Shown: piece by piece, positions 15,186 to 23,533 of the stretch | How the letters are laid out: each line of letters begins with the position of its first letter | Numbering within the stretch: position 1 is the stretch's first letter | Virus record (IMG/VR): IMGVR_UViG_3300033052_000032 | Location: 1-46,046 of that record | From: a virus | Strand: one strand, 5' to 3' | Length of the DNA: 46,046 bases | The notes under the pieces: model-generated | Database searches by the model: none | Seen by the model: only the letters and a program-made list of their open reading frames with translations | What the model was told of the DNA's origin: nothing | Made by a program: the position numbers and the translations under genes

Positions 15186-17311
15186 CGGCCCGCTTCGCTC
15201 CGCGAATAAGCATCTTTGATTTGTCCATTAGTCGGCCACGATCCGGTGCGGCGCTTTACAGCCTCGCCGTATGTCTTGATGAACTGCGCCGGGACGTCGA
15301 AGACATCATCGTCGGCGCGCATATCGCCCCCAGCCTCACCCACTGCCCAGTTGAACGCCGCGCGCCGCTCAGCATCAGTTGGCAGGCGCTTTGGGTCCAC
15401 ATTGCGGCGCAGATAGAGCATCATCGCATTGGCGACGCGATTGCGACGGAGTTGGTTGCGGTCGCCGTTGAGCTTGAGATCGGGTGTCGCGAAATAGGAT
15501 ATCGCGCTGCTGACCACGCCCAGCAGCGACTTCTCTTCGGCCGGATTGGCAGAGATGCGCGACTGCGATTTCTGCAGCTCGTCATATTCCGCCGGCGTCA
15601 CCTTGTTCCGATATTCGCGCAGATCGACGCTCAGGAACGCCTCGGGCTGCTCGATCGCCATCTTGCCGAGAATAATCGCCGTGTCTCCGTTCGGCTTGGG
15701 CGCCTCGCCAGCCAGCGCTGCCTTGCGGATCGAATCCGCCATGTTGCGGAGCTGGACGCGGCGATCGGGCGGGAGCCGGTCAAAGTTCGGGATCTGCGAC
15801 ACGTCGGTGAAATTATCGCCCAGCCCGTCGACGGTAGCGAGCGCAGAATCCCACTCGCTGTCGTCGCGACGCTTGTCGAGCATCTCGTCGCGCTTCACAT
15901 GCTCGTCGACGCGTTGGCGCGCCCGCTCGAGGCGCTCCGGCGTCCATGCTTCCCGTTTCGCCCTGTCTTCCAGCGCGGTATAGGCTCCGGCCAAATCCCA
16001 CTTGCGCGGTTCGCTCCCGCCCGTCGCGGCCTGTCCCGTCTTGCGCTGAAACTTGGCGACATAGTCGCGCGTCTCGGCCGGGAGATATGCCACCCAGTTG
16101 TCCGGCTCCCCAGCCTTCCGCGCGCGCGCCAGCGCGCCGTTGACGCCCGTACCCTTCACCGCGCTCCCCGGCCCGGCGTTATACGCCGCGGCGGCCTTGA
16201 CCGGATCGCCGCCGAAGCGGCGCAGCATGTCCTTGTAATAGGCCTGACCCAAGGCGCGGTTATAGTCTGGATCGCTGCGAAACTTCTCCGCGTCCCACGC
16301 CAGCCCGGCAAGGCGCGCCGCCTCGGGCCCGGTCGATGGCATGACCTGCATCACGCCGACGGCACCGGCCGATGAGGTGAGGGGCTTGCCGTTCTTGTCG
16401 AAATGGCGGCCGCCGCTCTCATTGCTCTCGATTGCCTTGAGCTGCGAATAGAGCGTCGACGCGACCGACGGGGTCGGCTCGCCCTCTGGCCCCGACGTAG
16501 GGACCGATCCAAGCGCGACGAGCGCGTCATTCTCGGCCTGACGATATTGCATGGCGGGCTGGAGCTTCGCCTCGATGCGCTGAGCGTCGGTGAACGAAAG
16601 GTCGTCGCGATATTTCTCGAACAGCGCTAGGGCTCCGTCGACATCGTCGGCGGTCAGCCTGCCGCTGATGACCGCGGTGTGGACGCCCGAGACGAATTTC
16701 TCTTCCTCGTCGTCGGTACGCTCGTCCGACCAGCCCTGCCGCTCCGCCAGCGCGCCGATCTCGGCGAGCCCGCCCGCGATATTGTCGGCATAGCGTTCCG
16801 GGTCGCTATACAGCCGCACCGCGTCTTCCTGAAACCCCGATAGCCGCGCCTCGGTCTGTTTCTGCCATTCGACGTTGAGCTGGTTTGTCGCGTAGCGCGA
16901 CACGTCGACCAGGTTGTCGCCGATGCTGCGATCGAGCGCTGCGCTCAACATGCCGCGCTGGCGATCGTTCTTCGCCTGCTTCAGCGCCTCGTCGCGCAGC
17001 TCGGTAAAGCGCTTCTCTACCCCGGCGCGTGCCTCGCCCGCGTCAAAGCCCTGCTTGGTGAAGAAGGCGTCGTCTCCGGTCCATAGCATCTCGCGCATCT
17101 GCGCCGTCGTGGCGTTGTGCAGTTTCTTCGCCGCGGCCTCGTCATAGGTGGCCTCGATCTCGTTCCATCCCTCGGCGACGCGGCTAAGGTCATCACCGGC
17201 ACGTTGGAGAGCCTGCCCGAAATAGTTGCGCGATTCGGCATAGGCAAACCGCTCTTGCGGCTGGCGCTGCACCTGGACGGAGCGGCCGGGCGTAACGGGG
17301 ACGCTGACCAT
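15182..17311 (-). CDS. Internal virion protein with lytic transglycosylase domain
   Basis: A 709-residue protein with a helical N-terminal half and an SLT (goose-type lysozyme-like) domain at about residues 290-400. The catalytic Glu is E298 in SNESGGR. SAGAVGVMQVMPST and AAAAYNAGPGS follow as the family's second and third motifs. In podoviruses this enzyme opens a local hole in peptidoglycan during DNA entry, as T7 gp16 does. The C-terminal 300 residues are helical with no motif I recognise. The start at 17311 overlaps the previous stop as TAATG. It should be ejected together with the giant protein encoded downstream. Confidence 0.88.
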   Translation of the reverse strand: MVSVPVTPGRSVQVQRQPQERFAYAESRNYFGQALQRAGDDLSRVAEGWNEIEATYDEAAAKKLHNATTAQMREMLWTGDDAFFTKQGFDAGEARAGVEKRFTELRDEALKQAKNDRQRGMLSAALDRSIGDNLVDVSRYATNQLNVEWQKQTEARLSGFQEDAVRLYSDPERYADNIAGGLAEIGALAERQGWSDERTDDEEEKFVSGVHTAVISGRLTADDVDGALALFEKYRDDLSFTDAQRIEAKLQPAMQYRQAENDALVALGSVPTSGPEGEPTPSVASTLYSQLKAIESNESGGRHFDKNGKPLTSSAGAVGVMQVMPSTGPEAARLAGLAWDAEKFRSDPDYNRALGQAYYKDMLRRFGGDPVKAAAAYNAGPGSAVKGTGVNGALARARKAGEPDNWVAYLPAETRDYVAKFQRKTGQAATGGSEPRKWDLAGAYTALEDRAKREAWTPERLERARQRVDEHVKRDEMLDKRRDDSEWDSALATVDGLGDNFTDVSQIPNFDRLPPDRRVQLRNMADSIRKAALAGEAPKPNGDTAIILGKMAIEQPEAFLSVDLREYRNKVTPAEYDELQKSQSRISANPAEEKSLLGVVSSAISYFATPDLKLNGDRNQLRRNRVANAMMLYLRRNVDPKRLPTDAERRAAFNWAVGEAGGDMRADDDVFDVPAQFIKTYGEAVKRRTGSWPTNGQIKDAYSRSEAGR

Positions 17312-17817
17312 TACCCGGCTTTCTGGCCCGCGCGGAACTTCGAATATTGCTGCGCACCGCCGAGCAGCGTCGATGTCGCGCCGAATGCGGCAGCAACGAT
17401 GGCCTGCTTGCCCTCCGCTTTCGCGGCGCGTTTCTGGCTCTCGTAGTTCCAGGCGTTGATCTGCAGCCCCTTGACCTCGCGCCTGACGTTCTCGCTCAGC
17501 GCCGCGCTGTCTTCCCGGCCGATCATCCGCGTATCGTCGATGACACGCGCCGCTGACCCAGTCGTGATATCGACGTTGTTCCCCGCCATGCGCGCGGACT
17601 GCGCCCCGACGCGGCCAGCGACCTCACGCCCGAGCTGGCGCTGCTGTTCCTGCCCCTGCGCAATGGCGTCCACCGCCGCCTCGCGCGCGAGCTGCTTGTT
17701 TTGCTCCGCGACCTGCGCTTGATAGCGAGCCATCTGGCTCTGATAGATGCCGCCCTGGATTTGCCCCGCCGCCGAGACGGCGGCGGCACCTAGGGCGAGA
17801 AGGCCGGGATTACACAC
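17311..17817 (-). CDS. Internal virion protein B (T7 gp14-like)
   Basis: A 168-residue protein. I choose the GTG at 17817, overlapping the end of the upstream gene, with GGAG about 10 nt before it. The start MCNPGLLALGAAAVSAAGQI is typical of this family. Longer in-frame extensions would be shadows of the neighbouring gene. The rest is a long helix rich in Gln, Ala and Arg (QMARYQAQVAEQNKQLAREA) with further helices to AGQKAG. T7 gp14 homologues are ejected first and insert in the outer membrane. Gene order directly before the transglycosylase supports the call. Confidence 0.75.
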   Translation of the reverse strand: MCNPGLLALGAAAVSAAGQIQGGIYQSQMARYQAQVAEQNKQLAREAAVDAIAQGQEQQRQLGREVAGRVGAQSARMAGNNVDITTGSAARVIDDTRMIGREDSAALSENVRREVKGLQINAWNYESQKRAAKAEGKQAIVAAAFGATSTLLGGAQQYSKFRAGQKAG

Positions 17818-18268
17818 GGTCGGGACGCTCCATGGCAAAGTCGATAAACGGAACGCCGCCGACCATGCGCAAGTCGTCGCAAAGCTCAAAACCAGCGTGC
17901 CGTATGAAAGCGATTGCGCGATCGTTATCGGCCGAGACGATGTTTTCGAGACGCGAGAAGGTGGAAAACATCTCGGCGAGGATGGCAGGGGTATGCCGCA
18001 CGAGGTCGCGGCCATGATCATATATCCGCTCCGTCCCGAGCATCCACGGCTCGCCGATACCCTCCATCATGCTCAACGACGCAACGCCCACCATGGCGTG
18101 CGGCTCGTCATCCACGAGGGCGGTCAGGGCCCAAAGAGAGGAGGCTAGTGCGCGATAAAGGGCGGCGGCCGGTCGCAGGCCGAACGCGGTGCATTCCGAC
18201 ACGTCGTGCGGTCGCATATGGTCAGCGACGAAGGGAACGTGTGAAGCGCGAGCCTCCACTAGCCTCAC
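17810..18268 (-). CDS. Gp13-like acetyltransferase-fold phage protein
   Basis: A 152-residue protein with an acetyltransferase (GNAT)-like layout: an N-terminal strand-helix (MRLVEARASHVPFVADHMRP), central strands (TALVDDEPHAMVGVASLSMM), and a C-terminal VSADNDRAIAFIRHAGFELC resembling GNAT motifs A and B. This matches the T7 gp13 family (DUF2833), encoded just before internal core genes and needed for assembly in T7. Whether it keeps catalytic activity is unknown. Start ATG overlaps the nozzle stop as ATGA. Confidence 0.75.
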   Translation of the reverse strand: MRLVEARASHVPFVADHMRPHDVSECTAFGLRPAAALYRALASSLWALTALVDDEPHAMVGVASLSMMEGIGEPWMLGTERIYDHGRDLVRHTPAILAEMFSTFSRLENIVSADNDRAIAFIRHAGFELCDDLRMVGGVPFIDFAMERPDRV

Positions 18269-20034
18269 TTCGCCTCGACCCCGTAGTGAATGCCGGTAAT
18301 AGTCATGGGGTAGGGCGATGATTGCATGACGATGATGGTCGCATCGCGATCGACAATCTGATCGGGGCGGGCAGGTTCGGGCTGACCAGTGAACATGATC
18401 GGCTCCCCGATTTCCCCTTCCTTTCGGGTTCGGAGCAGTTCCAGTTCGCCCTCTTTTCGGCCGGCGCGCACGTCGAAGCTCTCGACCATCTCAACATAGA
18501 TTTCGCCGGTGATCTTCTTCTTCGGCTCGGGTGGAATCGGCAAGGTTTCGACGATCGCGCTGTAGGGCAGTCCGACGATGACAAAACTGGCGGGCTCCTC
18601 GATAGAGATTGCCCCGTCCGCTACGGTTGTCCTGAGCGTATAGCCGTTGGCCAGCACCGTGACCTCTTCGCCTTCAAGATGGCCCAGGCCTCTGATCTCT
18701 GTCTGCGCGTCCTCGAATACATAGATCCGCGAGCAATCGAGGAACGAGGCTGTTCGGTAATCAGTCCACTTCAGCCTATCGAGATATTCGACATAGCGCA
18801 CGGTCTCGCCATCGATCACACGCTCGACGATTAGATAGACGCGGCTTTCCTGCCCCTCGGGAACGGAGCACACATCAAGCACCTTGCCGCCGACGTCCTG
18901 CTCGGTCCAACCCCAGACCTGCTGCTCCGCTTCCCATGTGAAGGCGAGCAGCGCGCCATCGTCGCGGACGCACCACAGGATCGACGACGGCTCAGCCTGA
19001 TAGGCCATCCGGACAATGCGAAAATCTTCGAACAAGTGCGGCGCGAAGATCGACACATCGTTCGAACGATAGCCGTCGATTTCGAAGGTATAGCCCAGCG
19101 TCCGAAGCCCAGATTCGACGCGCGGCTGATAGAAGGCCACTTCACCGACCATGATCGGCTTGGGTAAGGCGACGCCGCGGCCGACGTGACGCTTTGCGCC
19201 AGGCGGTGGATTGGGGACGAGAATGTCGTCATTCGGCCCGACGAGCGAGAAGATGTTGTCGCTCGTGCCGACGAGCAGGCGATCCATCGGAATGAAGGCC
19301 TCGATCACATTGCTCTGCCCCGTCGAGATCGACATGGCGATGCTGTCATTCTCGCGCTGCGGCCTCGCAAAATCCATGTTCTCGAAATCGGCCGAGCGCG
19401 AAGCGAACACGCCGTTGGGGCTCAGCGTCGTGCCGCCGAACCACAGACGCTGCTCCCAGAACCCGACACGCGACGGATATTTTCCCGTCGCGCCGAACGG
19501 CGTGTAGGCCTCGATCGGCGCGTCGGCATAGTCGGGCTGGTACCCATCGTCGACAAACGACGTACTCGTCGACTCGCCTATGAAGCCGAAACTGCCGCTT
19601 TCATGCGACTTGTATATGCGGTAATAGTCGACCGTGCCCGTGGCGGGCGCAGCCCATGTGATCGTCGTATAATTGCGCGGAAGTTCGGTGTCGTTCGTTG
19701 CGCCATCCGGCGCCGACCCGCGGCTTTCCTGCCCGTCGGTATTCACGGCCGAGATGATGTACGAATAGCTCTGCGGGAAATATCCGTCGCCCGAGTTCGC
19801 CGCATCGGTGTTGGCAACGGTCGCGACAGCGCTGACGCTCGTCGGCACCCCGATGCCAGGCGCGAAGGTTACCTCGTCATAGGTCCAATCCGCGTGATCG
19901 TTCCGAAACAGCTTCGACACGGGGTAATATTCGTGCGTCAGGTAGATCGCGTTATGCGCTTGGGCATAATCGATATCGCCCAGCTCGGGGGCGTTGTATG
20001 GCGTCGCCATCTTATAGAGCGGATAGACGGCCAT
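18265..20034 (-). CDS. Tail nozzle (tubular protein B), C-terminal part
   Basis: A 589-residue protein starting at the ATG at 20034, sharing a base with the stop of the N-terminal part (TGATG). It begins YKMATPYNAPELGDIDYAQA, a signature normally found about 150-200 residues inside a gp12-like nozzle protein. A fibronectin-like insert follows (YSYIISAVNTDGQESRGS to YYRIYKSHES). Then come the beta-propeller blades: GFWEQRLWFGGT, DFENMDFA, VWGWTEQDVGGKVLDVCSV. It forms the tail tip below the adaptor. The unusual point is that the N-terminal part is a separate coding sequence. Both parts may still assemble as one unit. Confidence 0.82.
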   Translation of the reverse strand: MAVYPLYKMATPYNAPELGDIDYAQAHNAIYLTHEYYPVSKLFRNDHADWTYDEVTFAPGIGVPTSVSAVATVANTDAANSGDGYFPQSYSYIISAVNTDGQESRGSAPDGATNDTELPRNYTTITWAAPATGTVDYYRIYKSHESGSFGFIGESTSTSFVDDGYQPDYADAPIEAYTPFGATGKYPSRVGFWEQRLWFGGTTLSPNGVFASRSADFENMDFARPQRENDSIAMSISTGQSNVIEAFIPMDRLLVGTSDNIFSLVGPNDDILVPNPPPGAKRHVGRGVALPKPIMVGEVAFYQPRVESGLRTLGYTFEIDGYRSNDVSIFAPHLFEDFRIVRMAYQAEPSSILWCVRDDGALLAFTWEAEQQVWGWTEQDVGGKVLDVCSVPEGQESRVYLIVERVIDGETVRYVEYLDRLKWTDYRTASFLDCSRIYVFEDAQTEIRGLGHLEGEEVTVLANGYTLRTTVADGAISIEEPASFVIVGLPYSAIVETLPIPPEPKKKITGEIYVEMVESFDVRAGRKEGELELLRTRKEGEIGEPIMFTGQPEPARPDQIVDRDATIIVMQSSPYPMTITGIHYGVEAK

Positions 20035-20684
20035 CAGGGAATCGGGAAGCCGGGTGTGAAGCCGCCCCACCCGCCGCCACCGCCGGGCGGAACCGTCGGG
20101 GCAGGCGTCGGGGCAGGCGTCGGGGCAGGGACAGGGGGAGGTGTCGGCGCCGGCGTCGGCGGCGCGACGCGCACCGTGCCATCGTCGGCGGTGAACGTGC
20201 CATACCCCGTCGTGTCGACCCCAATGCTGAAATTGTTGGCATTAATGACCGTTACCGTCACAACGCGACCATTGAGTTCAACCATTCCCTCTATGCCCGC
20301 CAGATAGACCTCATCATCATTGGCAAGACCGTGGAACGGCGCGGTCACGACACCCGGGTTTGCCTTCGTGATGCCGGTGATGCCGAACCCTTCGGACAGG
20401 ACCGCGCCGCCCAGCGCCATGGGCCGCATCGTGGCCTGCCCCATCAACAAGGCATAGCTCTGCCCCGGCGAATAGGTGAACGGCAGCAGTCTCGCGTCGA
20501 AATCCTCGGGTCGAAGCTTATAGACGAACCGCGTGCCGGGCCGCTTGCGAACACCGCCATATTTGAGGATCGTAACATTTGTCAGCCGCTTGGCACCGGC
20601 CGTCCATGTCTCCACGTCGCGGCGCGACTGGACCACCGGCGCGAAGATGCCGCGCGTGAAGTTGCGCTTGCTTACCGTGACCAT
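20034..20684 (-). CDS. Tail nozzle, N-terminal part with Pro-rich tail
   Basis: A 216-residue protein that starts as gp12-like nozzle proteins do: KRNFTRGIFAPVVQSRRDVE, then KYGGVRKRPGTRFVY and LLPFTYSPGQSYALLMG. Residues about 105-170 (PGVVTAPFHGLANDDEVYLA to VDTTGYGTFT) match the FCCH-like small beta domain often seen in this place. It then leaves the family and ends in about 40 residues of PTPAP repeats and a Gly-rich tail before a stop at 20034. The C-terminal part restarts at the overlapping ATG. The tail seems to replace or interrupt the usual connector, making a natural split of one structural protein. Confidence 0.78.
   Translation of the reverse strand: MVTVSKRNFTRGIFAPVVQSRRDVETWTAGAKRLTNVTILKYGGVRKRPGTRFVYKLRPEDFDARLLPFTYSPGQSYALLMGQATMRPMALGGAVLSEGFGITGITKANPGVVTAPFHGLANDDEVYLAGIEGMVELNGRVVTVTVINANNFSIGVDTTGYGTFTADDGTVRVAPPTPAPTPPPVPAPTPAPTPAPTVPPGGGGGWGGFTPGFPIP
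20094..20129 (-). repeat. Three perfect 12-bp tandem repeats coding for PAPTP
   Basis: CGTCGGGGCAGG (plus strand) occurs three times without change. On the minus strand it encodes the Pro-Ala-Pro-Thr periods of the nozzle N-part tail. Perfect DNA identity suggests recent slippage expansion, so copy number may vary between strains. Confidence 0.75.
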
Positions 20685-21346
20685 GCGCCACCGAGCCAGC
20701 CGCCGCGGGCAAGGATGCCCTCTGGCACGAACTCTTTGCGCACGCGCGGGTAGCGGTTGAGATCGTCAGCAATGGCTTCATTTAGAGCGCGATCCGCACT
20801 CTGCTGCTTGACCAGCCATTCGCGCGTGTCCGCCTTCTCCCCAAGGATGGGCCGATAGATCCTCGCCGCGAGCAGGCGGATGACAGCTTGCGCGAACAGG
20901 GGATGCCATTTGTTCGGCTGGACCGCGTCGAGCGAATATTCGAGGATCGCGCCCTCTAGATTTGTGTAGAGCGTGCCGTCGGCCAGCGTGTAGTCGATCC
21001 GCTCGAATCCCGGAGTGAGCGACGGGAAATAGAGCATCGGAGTCACGACGATGCCGGGGATCGGGACGGCGGACAGGTCGCGCACCAGCACGATCGGGGA
21101 CACGATCTCGTCGGGCAGGGCATAGGCAAATGCCCATTCGCCCTCGCGGTCGTTTGCAACCAGTGCAAGGGTGGCGCGGCGCTTGGCAAAGACCCAATCG
21201 TGCATCCCGATCAGGTCGGACACCACGCCGTTGAGGTGGCGGCTGCATTCCCGAGCCTCTTTCGCATCGTCGTCAATGCCGGTGATGGGATGCGCCGGGA
21301 GGTCCGATATCGCCTCGTTACAAATCTGGACGAGATTGCGCGCCAT
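20672..21346 (-). CDS. Tail tubular protein A (gp11-like adaptor)
   Basis: A 224-residue protein from the ATG at 21346, overlapping the preceding stop as TAATG. A distal TTG at 21508 would include the small gene in another frame and is unlikely. MARNLVQICNEAISDLPA, VSDLIGMHDWVFAKRRATLA and HPLFAQAVIRLLAARIYRPI are typical of the gp11-type head-tail adaptor that docks to the portal and carries the nozzle. It overlaps the nozzle N-part by 13 nt. The order adaptor-nozzle is standard in short-tailed phages. Confidence 0.82.
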   Translation of the reverse strand: MARNLVQICNEAISDLPAHPITGIDDDAKEARECSRHLNGVVSDLIGMHDWVFAKRRATLALVANDREGEWAFAYALPDEIVSPIVLVRDLSAVPIPGIVVTPMLYFPSLTPGFERIDYTLADGTLYTNLEGAILEYSLDAVQPNKWHPLFAQAVIRLLAARIYRPILGEKADTREWLVKQQSADRALNEAIADDLNRYPRVRKEFVPEGILARGGWLGGAWSR

Positions 21347-21474
21347 TATTCGTCGCCCTGCAGTTCCTGGACCGCCTGCTCGACCGCAGCAAGTCTGGCG
21401 CGATCCATTGGCGGCACACTGGAGCGTTTGGGCTTGCGAGCCGTTCCGCGAGGTCGGGAGGGATGCGATGCCAT
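21346..21474 (-). CDS. 42-residue basic protein ahead of tail tubular A
   Basis: The frame opens at the ATG at 21474, 25 nt after the motif at 21499, and its TAA overlaps the next ATG (TAATG). It is very basic at the start (HPSRPRGTARKPKRSSVP) and then helical (ARLAAVEQAVQELQGDE). I do not recognise it. Translational coupling to the adaptor and position right after a terminator plus regulatory motif argue that it is a real first gene of the tail unit. Confidence 0.55.
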   Translation of the reverse strand: MASHPSRPRGTARKPKRSSVPPMDRARLAAVEQAVQELQGDE

Positions 21475-21498
21475 TGCGTGACGCTAGGTCGACATCTT

Positions 21499-21510
21499 CG
21501 GCGCTCAAAA
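21499..21510 (-). promoter_or_regulatory. Late-region motif copy B
   Basis: TTTTGAGCGCCG on the minus strand, 25 nt upstream of the 42-residue gene. Its first T residues directly follow a terminator hairpin, so transcription may stop and restart here, between capsid and tail genes. Confidence 0.6.
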
Positions 21511-21543
21511 TGAAGGGCCGGAGCGCCTTGCAGCGCCCGGCCC
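21507..21543 (-). terminator. Rho-independent terminator after the capsid genes
   Basis: On the plus strand, GGGCCGG-a-GCGC (21515-21526) pairs with GCGC-CCGGCCC (21533-21543) around a 6-nt loop. On the minus strand the stem is followed by TTCATTTT (21514-21507), a T-rich tail. It lies 22 nt past the end of the gene at 21565. Confidence 0.65.
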
Positions 21544-21564
21544 CTCGCCCCCGGAAATGGAAAG

Positions 21565-22035
21565 TCAGCGACTGATTGCAGCGATCCGAGCAGAAATGGC
21601 GGCTTTCACCGCAGTGCGCGCAGGCCCCTTGCGCGAGAGTTCGCCCTGTTCGATGGCGCCGAGATGGTCGTCGACGTTGCCGTTCGTGATGGCCGCCACG
21701 ATGTCATCGGTTCCGCCTTTCAGAAAATCGGTGACGTTGAGACGGTCGATGGCCTCGCTCCCGCCGACCGGCTGGGCGCCGCGCGGGGTGCCCGCGATTT
21801 CGGCCGAGCCGACCGGCCGGAAGCGAGTGCGGACCTTGACCGTTTCAGTGAAGGTCCGCTGCAATTTGCCATCGACAACGATCGGCTGCGGCAACGTGAC
21901 CTCGATTTCCTTTTCGGTGAAATCTTCGTCCGAAACGAAATCCTCGTCGACCTGAACGATCTCGCCCGGCTCGTGCATCTCGCCATCGAAATAGGGCTCG
22001 GGGCCGCGAACAATGGCTTCAACAATCTTACCCAT
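21565..22035 (-). CDS. Hypothetical virion-region protein
   Basis: A 156-residue acidic protein between the cement protein and tail adaptor. The N-terminal part is beta-rich (MGKIVEAIVRGPEPYFDGEM, then EIEVTLPQPIVVDGKLQ). The C-terminal part is helical (AIDRLNVTDFLKGGTDDIVA, then TAVKAAISARIAAI). I do not recognise the family. Position suggests a head completion or minor head protein. It is the last gene before the terminator at 21507, so it closes the capsid transcript. Confidence 0.65.
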   Translation of the reverse strand: MGKIVEAIVRGPEPYFDGEMHEPGEIVQVDEDFVSDEDFTEKEIEVTLPQPIVVDGKLQRTFTETVKVRTRFRPVGSAEIAGTPRGAQPVGGSEAIDRLNVTDFLKGGTDDIVAAITNGNVDDHLGAIEQGELSRKGPARTAVKAAISARIAAISR

Positions 22036-22048
22036 GACTCAGGCCTCC

Positions 22049-22471
22049 TCAGTAGCCGGTATTGAACGTCGGGATTGCCGTGTCGTCGGTATCGCAGACG
22101 ATGCCGCCGAACACCTTCCCAGCGGTGTGCGTGCCCACGGTGACGTACTGGAACCCCAGATAGCGCTTCGTCGTCCGCGGGACGGCCGCGCGAAGCAGGA
22201 CCGCACCCTTGAGCAGGCTGGCTTCGGCGATGACGCCGGAAGTCAGCAGCACAGTCGGTGACGAAAGGTCGGAGTTGGCGCTCTCGACAAAGTTCACCGC
22301 GAGGCTAGTTCCGCTGGCGAAATCGGTCGTCACGGATGCAAAGACCTGTAGGCCGCGATTGGTGTTGATGTTCACACCGGCGAGGCCCTGGTCATAGACG
22401 TCGGTCGAATACTGGGTGCCAGTAGTGGGCGCCTGGTTGTTCGAGAACGTCATTTCACGATCGGTAAGCAT
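22049..22471 (-). CDS. Capsid cement protein (Bbp16-like)
   Basis: A 140-residue beta-rich protein directly downstream of the major capsid gene. The start MLTDREMTFSNNQAPTTGTQ and the central GLQVFASVTTDFASGTSLAV match the Bbp16 family, which decorates and stabilises the shell of Bordetella phage BPP-1. Further strands lead to RYLGFQYVTVGTHTAGKVFG near the end. It should bind the capsid exterior as trimers or in clusters during maturation. The match is recalled from family signatures and was not searched. Confidence 0.75.
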   Translation of the reverse strand: MLTDREMTFSNNQAPTTGTQYSTDVYDQGLAGVNINTNRGLQVFASVTTDFASGTSLAVNFVESANSDLSSPTVLLTSGVIAEASLLKGAVLLRAAVPRTTKRYLGFQYVTVGTHTAGKVFGGIVCDTDDTAIPTFNTGY

Positions 22472-22495
22472 TGGTCTATTCCTTTCCTGTCTCGA

Positions 22496-23530
22496 TCAGA
22501 CCACGCGGGCTTCGTCAGCCTTGAGGACGTCCGCCACACGCACCGGAACCTCGCCGAACACCATCATGCGCTTGCCGCCGACCGTCTCGTAAGAGAAGTT
22601 CGAGCTGTTCGCGTTGTTGATGAGCTGAAGGCGGAAGTTCTCGCGGATATTGCGCGGCATGTAGAACGCCGCCCGTGCGCCCGGCATGGTCAGGCCCTGC
22701 ACGCGCTCCAGAGCGCGGGCCATCAGCATCTCGATCTGCGCGCCGGTCGAATAGTTCGGCGTCAGGAGCGACTTGTCGATGTTGCAGATGCGGACGCCGC
22801 GGCGATAGTCTTTGATCGACAGGCCGGTCTTCCAGATGAAGTTGTCCGACACCGCGAGGAAGCGATTCCCGTCAGCGTCGAGCACGTAGCCACCGGTTTC
22901 GTAACCGTCGTCCGCCGTGCCAGTACCCGCGGTCACGTTGATGTGTGTGATGCCGGCCTTCGAGCCCTTGGGGTAGATGCCCTTGAAGCCCATCGGGTGC
23001 CAGACAATCAGCGCGATCGACGAGTTGTCGGTGCCAGTCCCGCCACCATCGATGATCTGGTCCTTCGTCGCGCCGGACAGGCTGTTATAGCGCGGGAACA
23101 TGCCCGTATACTGCTGCGGGCTGGCAGCGGCGTTGCCGTAGAAGATGCACTGGGCATTGGCCTGCCCGAGCGCTTCATAGAAAGCCGTCGCTTCGGTAAG
23201 ACGATAATTGTCGGGGTTTCCCGACATCATTGCCGCCTGACGATCGATGTCGCTCTGACCCTCGAACCACGCCACGCCTTCATCGATCTGGGCGACGCGG
23301 CTCTTCGAGCGCGGCACGCCCTGGTTTAGCCCTCGCGCGAAGACCGTCGGAAGGCCGGTGCGAACGGTTGTGCGCTCGCCGGTCGGCAGGTTGCCCTCCT
23401 CCCAGAGCTGATCCTCCAGAACCTCGTTCTGCTGCGACAGCCATTCGCCAATGATGGCGACCTTGCCGTCGGGATCGAGGCGCTGCGTGATGTCCGCGAG
23501 AGTGTGAAGCTGAGTACCGAGAACAGTCAT
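22496..23530 (-). CDS. Major capsid protein (BPP-1 Bbp17-like)
   Basis: A 344-residue shell protein. The start TVLGTQLHTLADITQRLDPD followed by GEWLSQQNEVLEDQLWEEGN, and the later LIVWHPMGFKGIYPKGSKAG and NIRENFRLQLINNANSSNFS, are characteristic of the BPP-1 group. That group's fold is a permuted version of the HK97 fold. It follows the scaffold gene and precedes the cement protein, as in BPP-1. No N-terminal prodomain is evident, so assembly should depend on the separate scaffold. Confidence 0.88.
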   Translation of the reverse strand: MTVLGTQLHTLADITQRLDPDGKVAIIGEWLSQQNEVLEDQLWEEGNLPTGERTTVRTGLPTVFARGLNQGVPRSKSRVAQIDEGVAWFEGQSDIDRQAAMMSGNPDNYRLTEATAFYEALGQANAQCIFYGNAAASPQQYTGMFPRYNSLSGATKDQIIDGGGTGTDNSSIALIVWHPMGFKGIYPKGSKAGITHINVTAGTGTADDGYETGGYVLDADGNRFLAVSDNFIWKTGLSIKDYRRGVRICNIDKSLLTPNYSTGAQIEMLMARALERVQGLTMPGARAAFYMPRNIRENFRLQLINNANSSNFSYETVGGKRMMVFGEVPVRVADVLKADEARVV

Positions 23531-23533
23531 GTC

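Noticed and set aside
15221-16375. Plus-strand open frame of 384 codons
   Set aside because: Antisense to the transglycosylase gene, no recognisable motif.
20672-21508. Long form of tail tubular protein A from TTG at 21508
   Set aside because: It would begin inside the regulatory motif and overlap the small coupled gene; the ATG at 21346 gives the usual family start.
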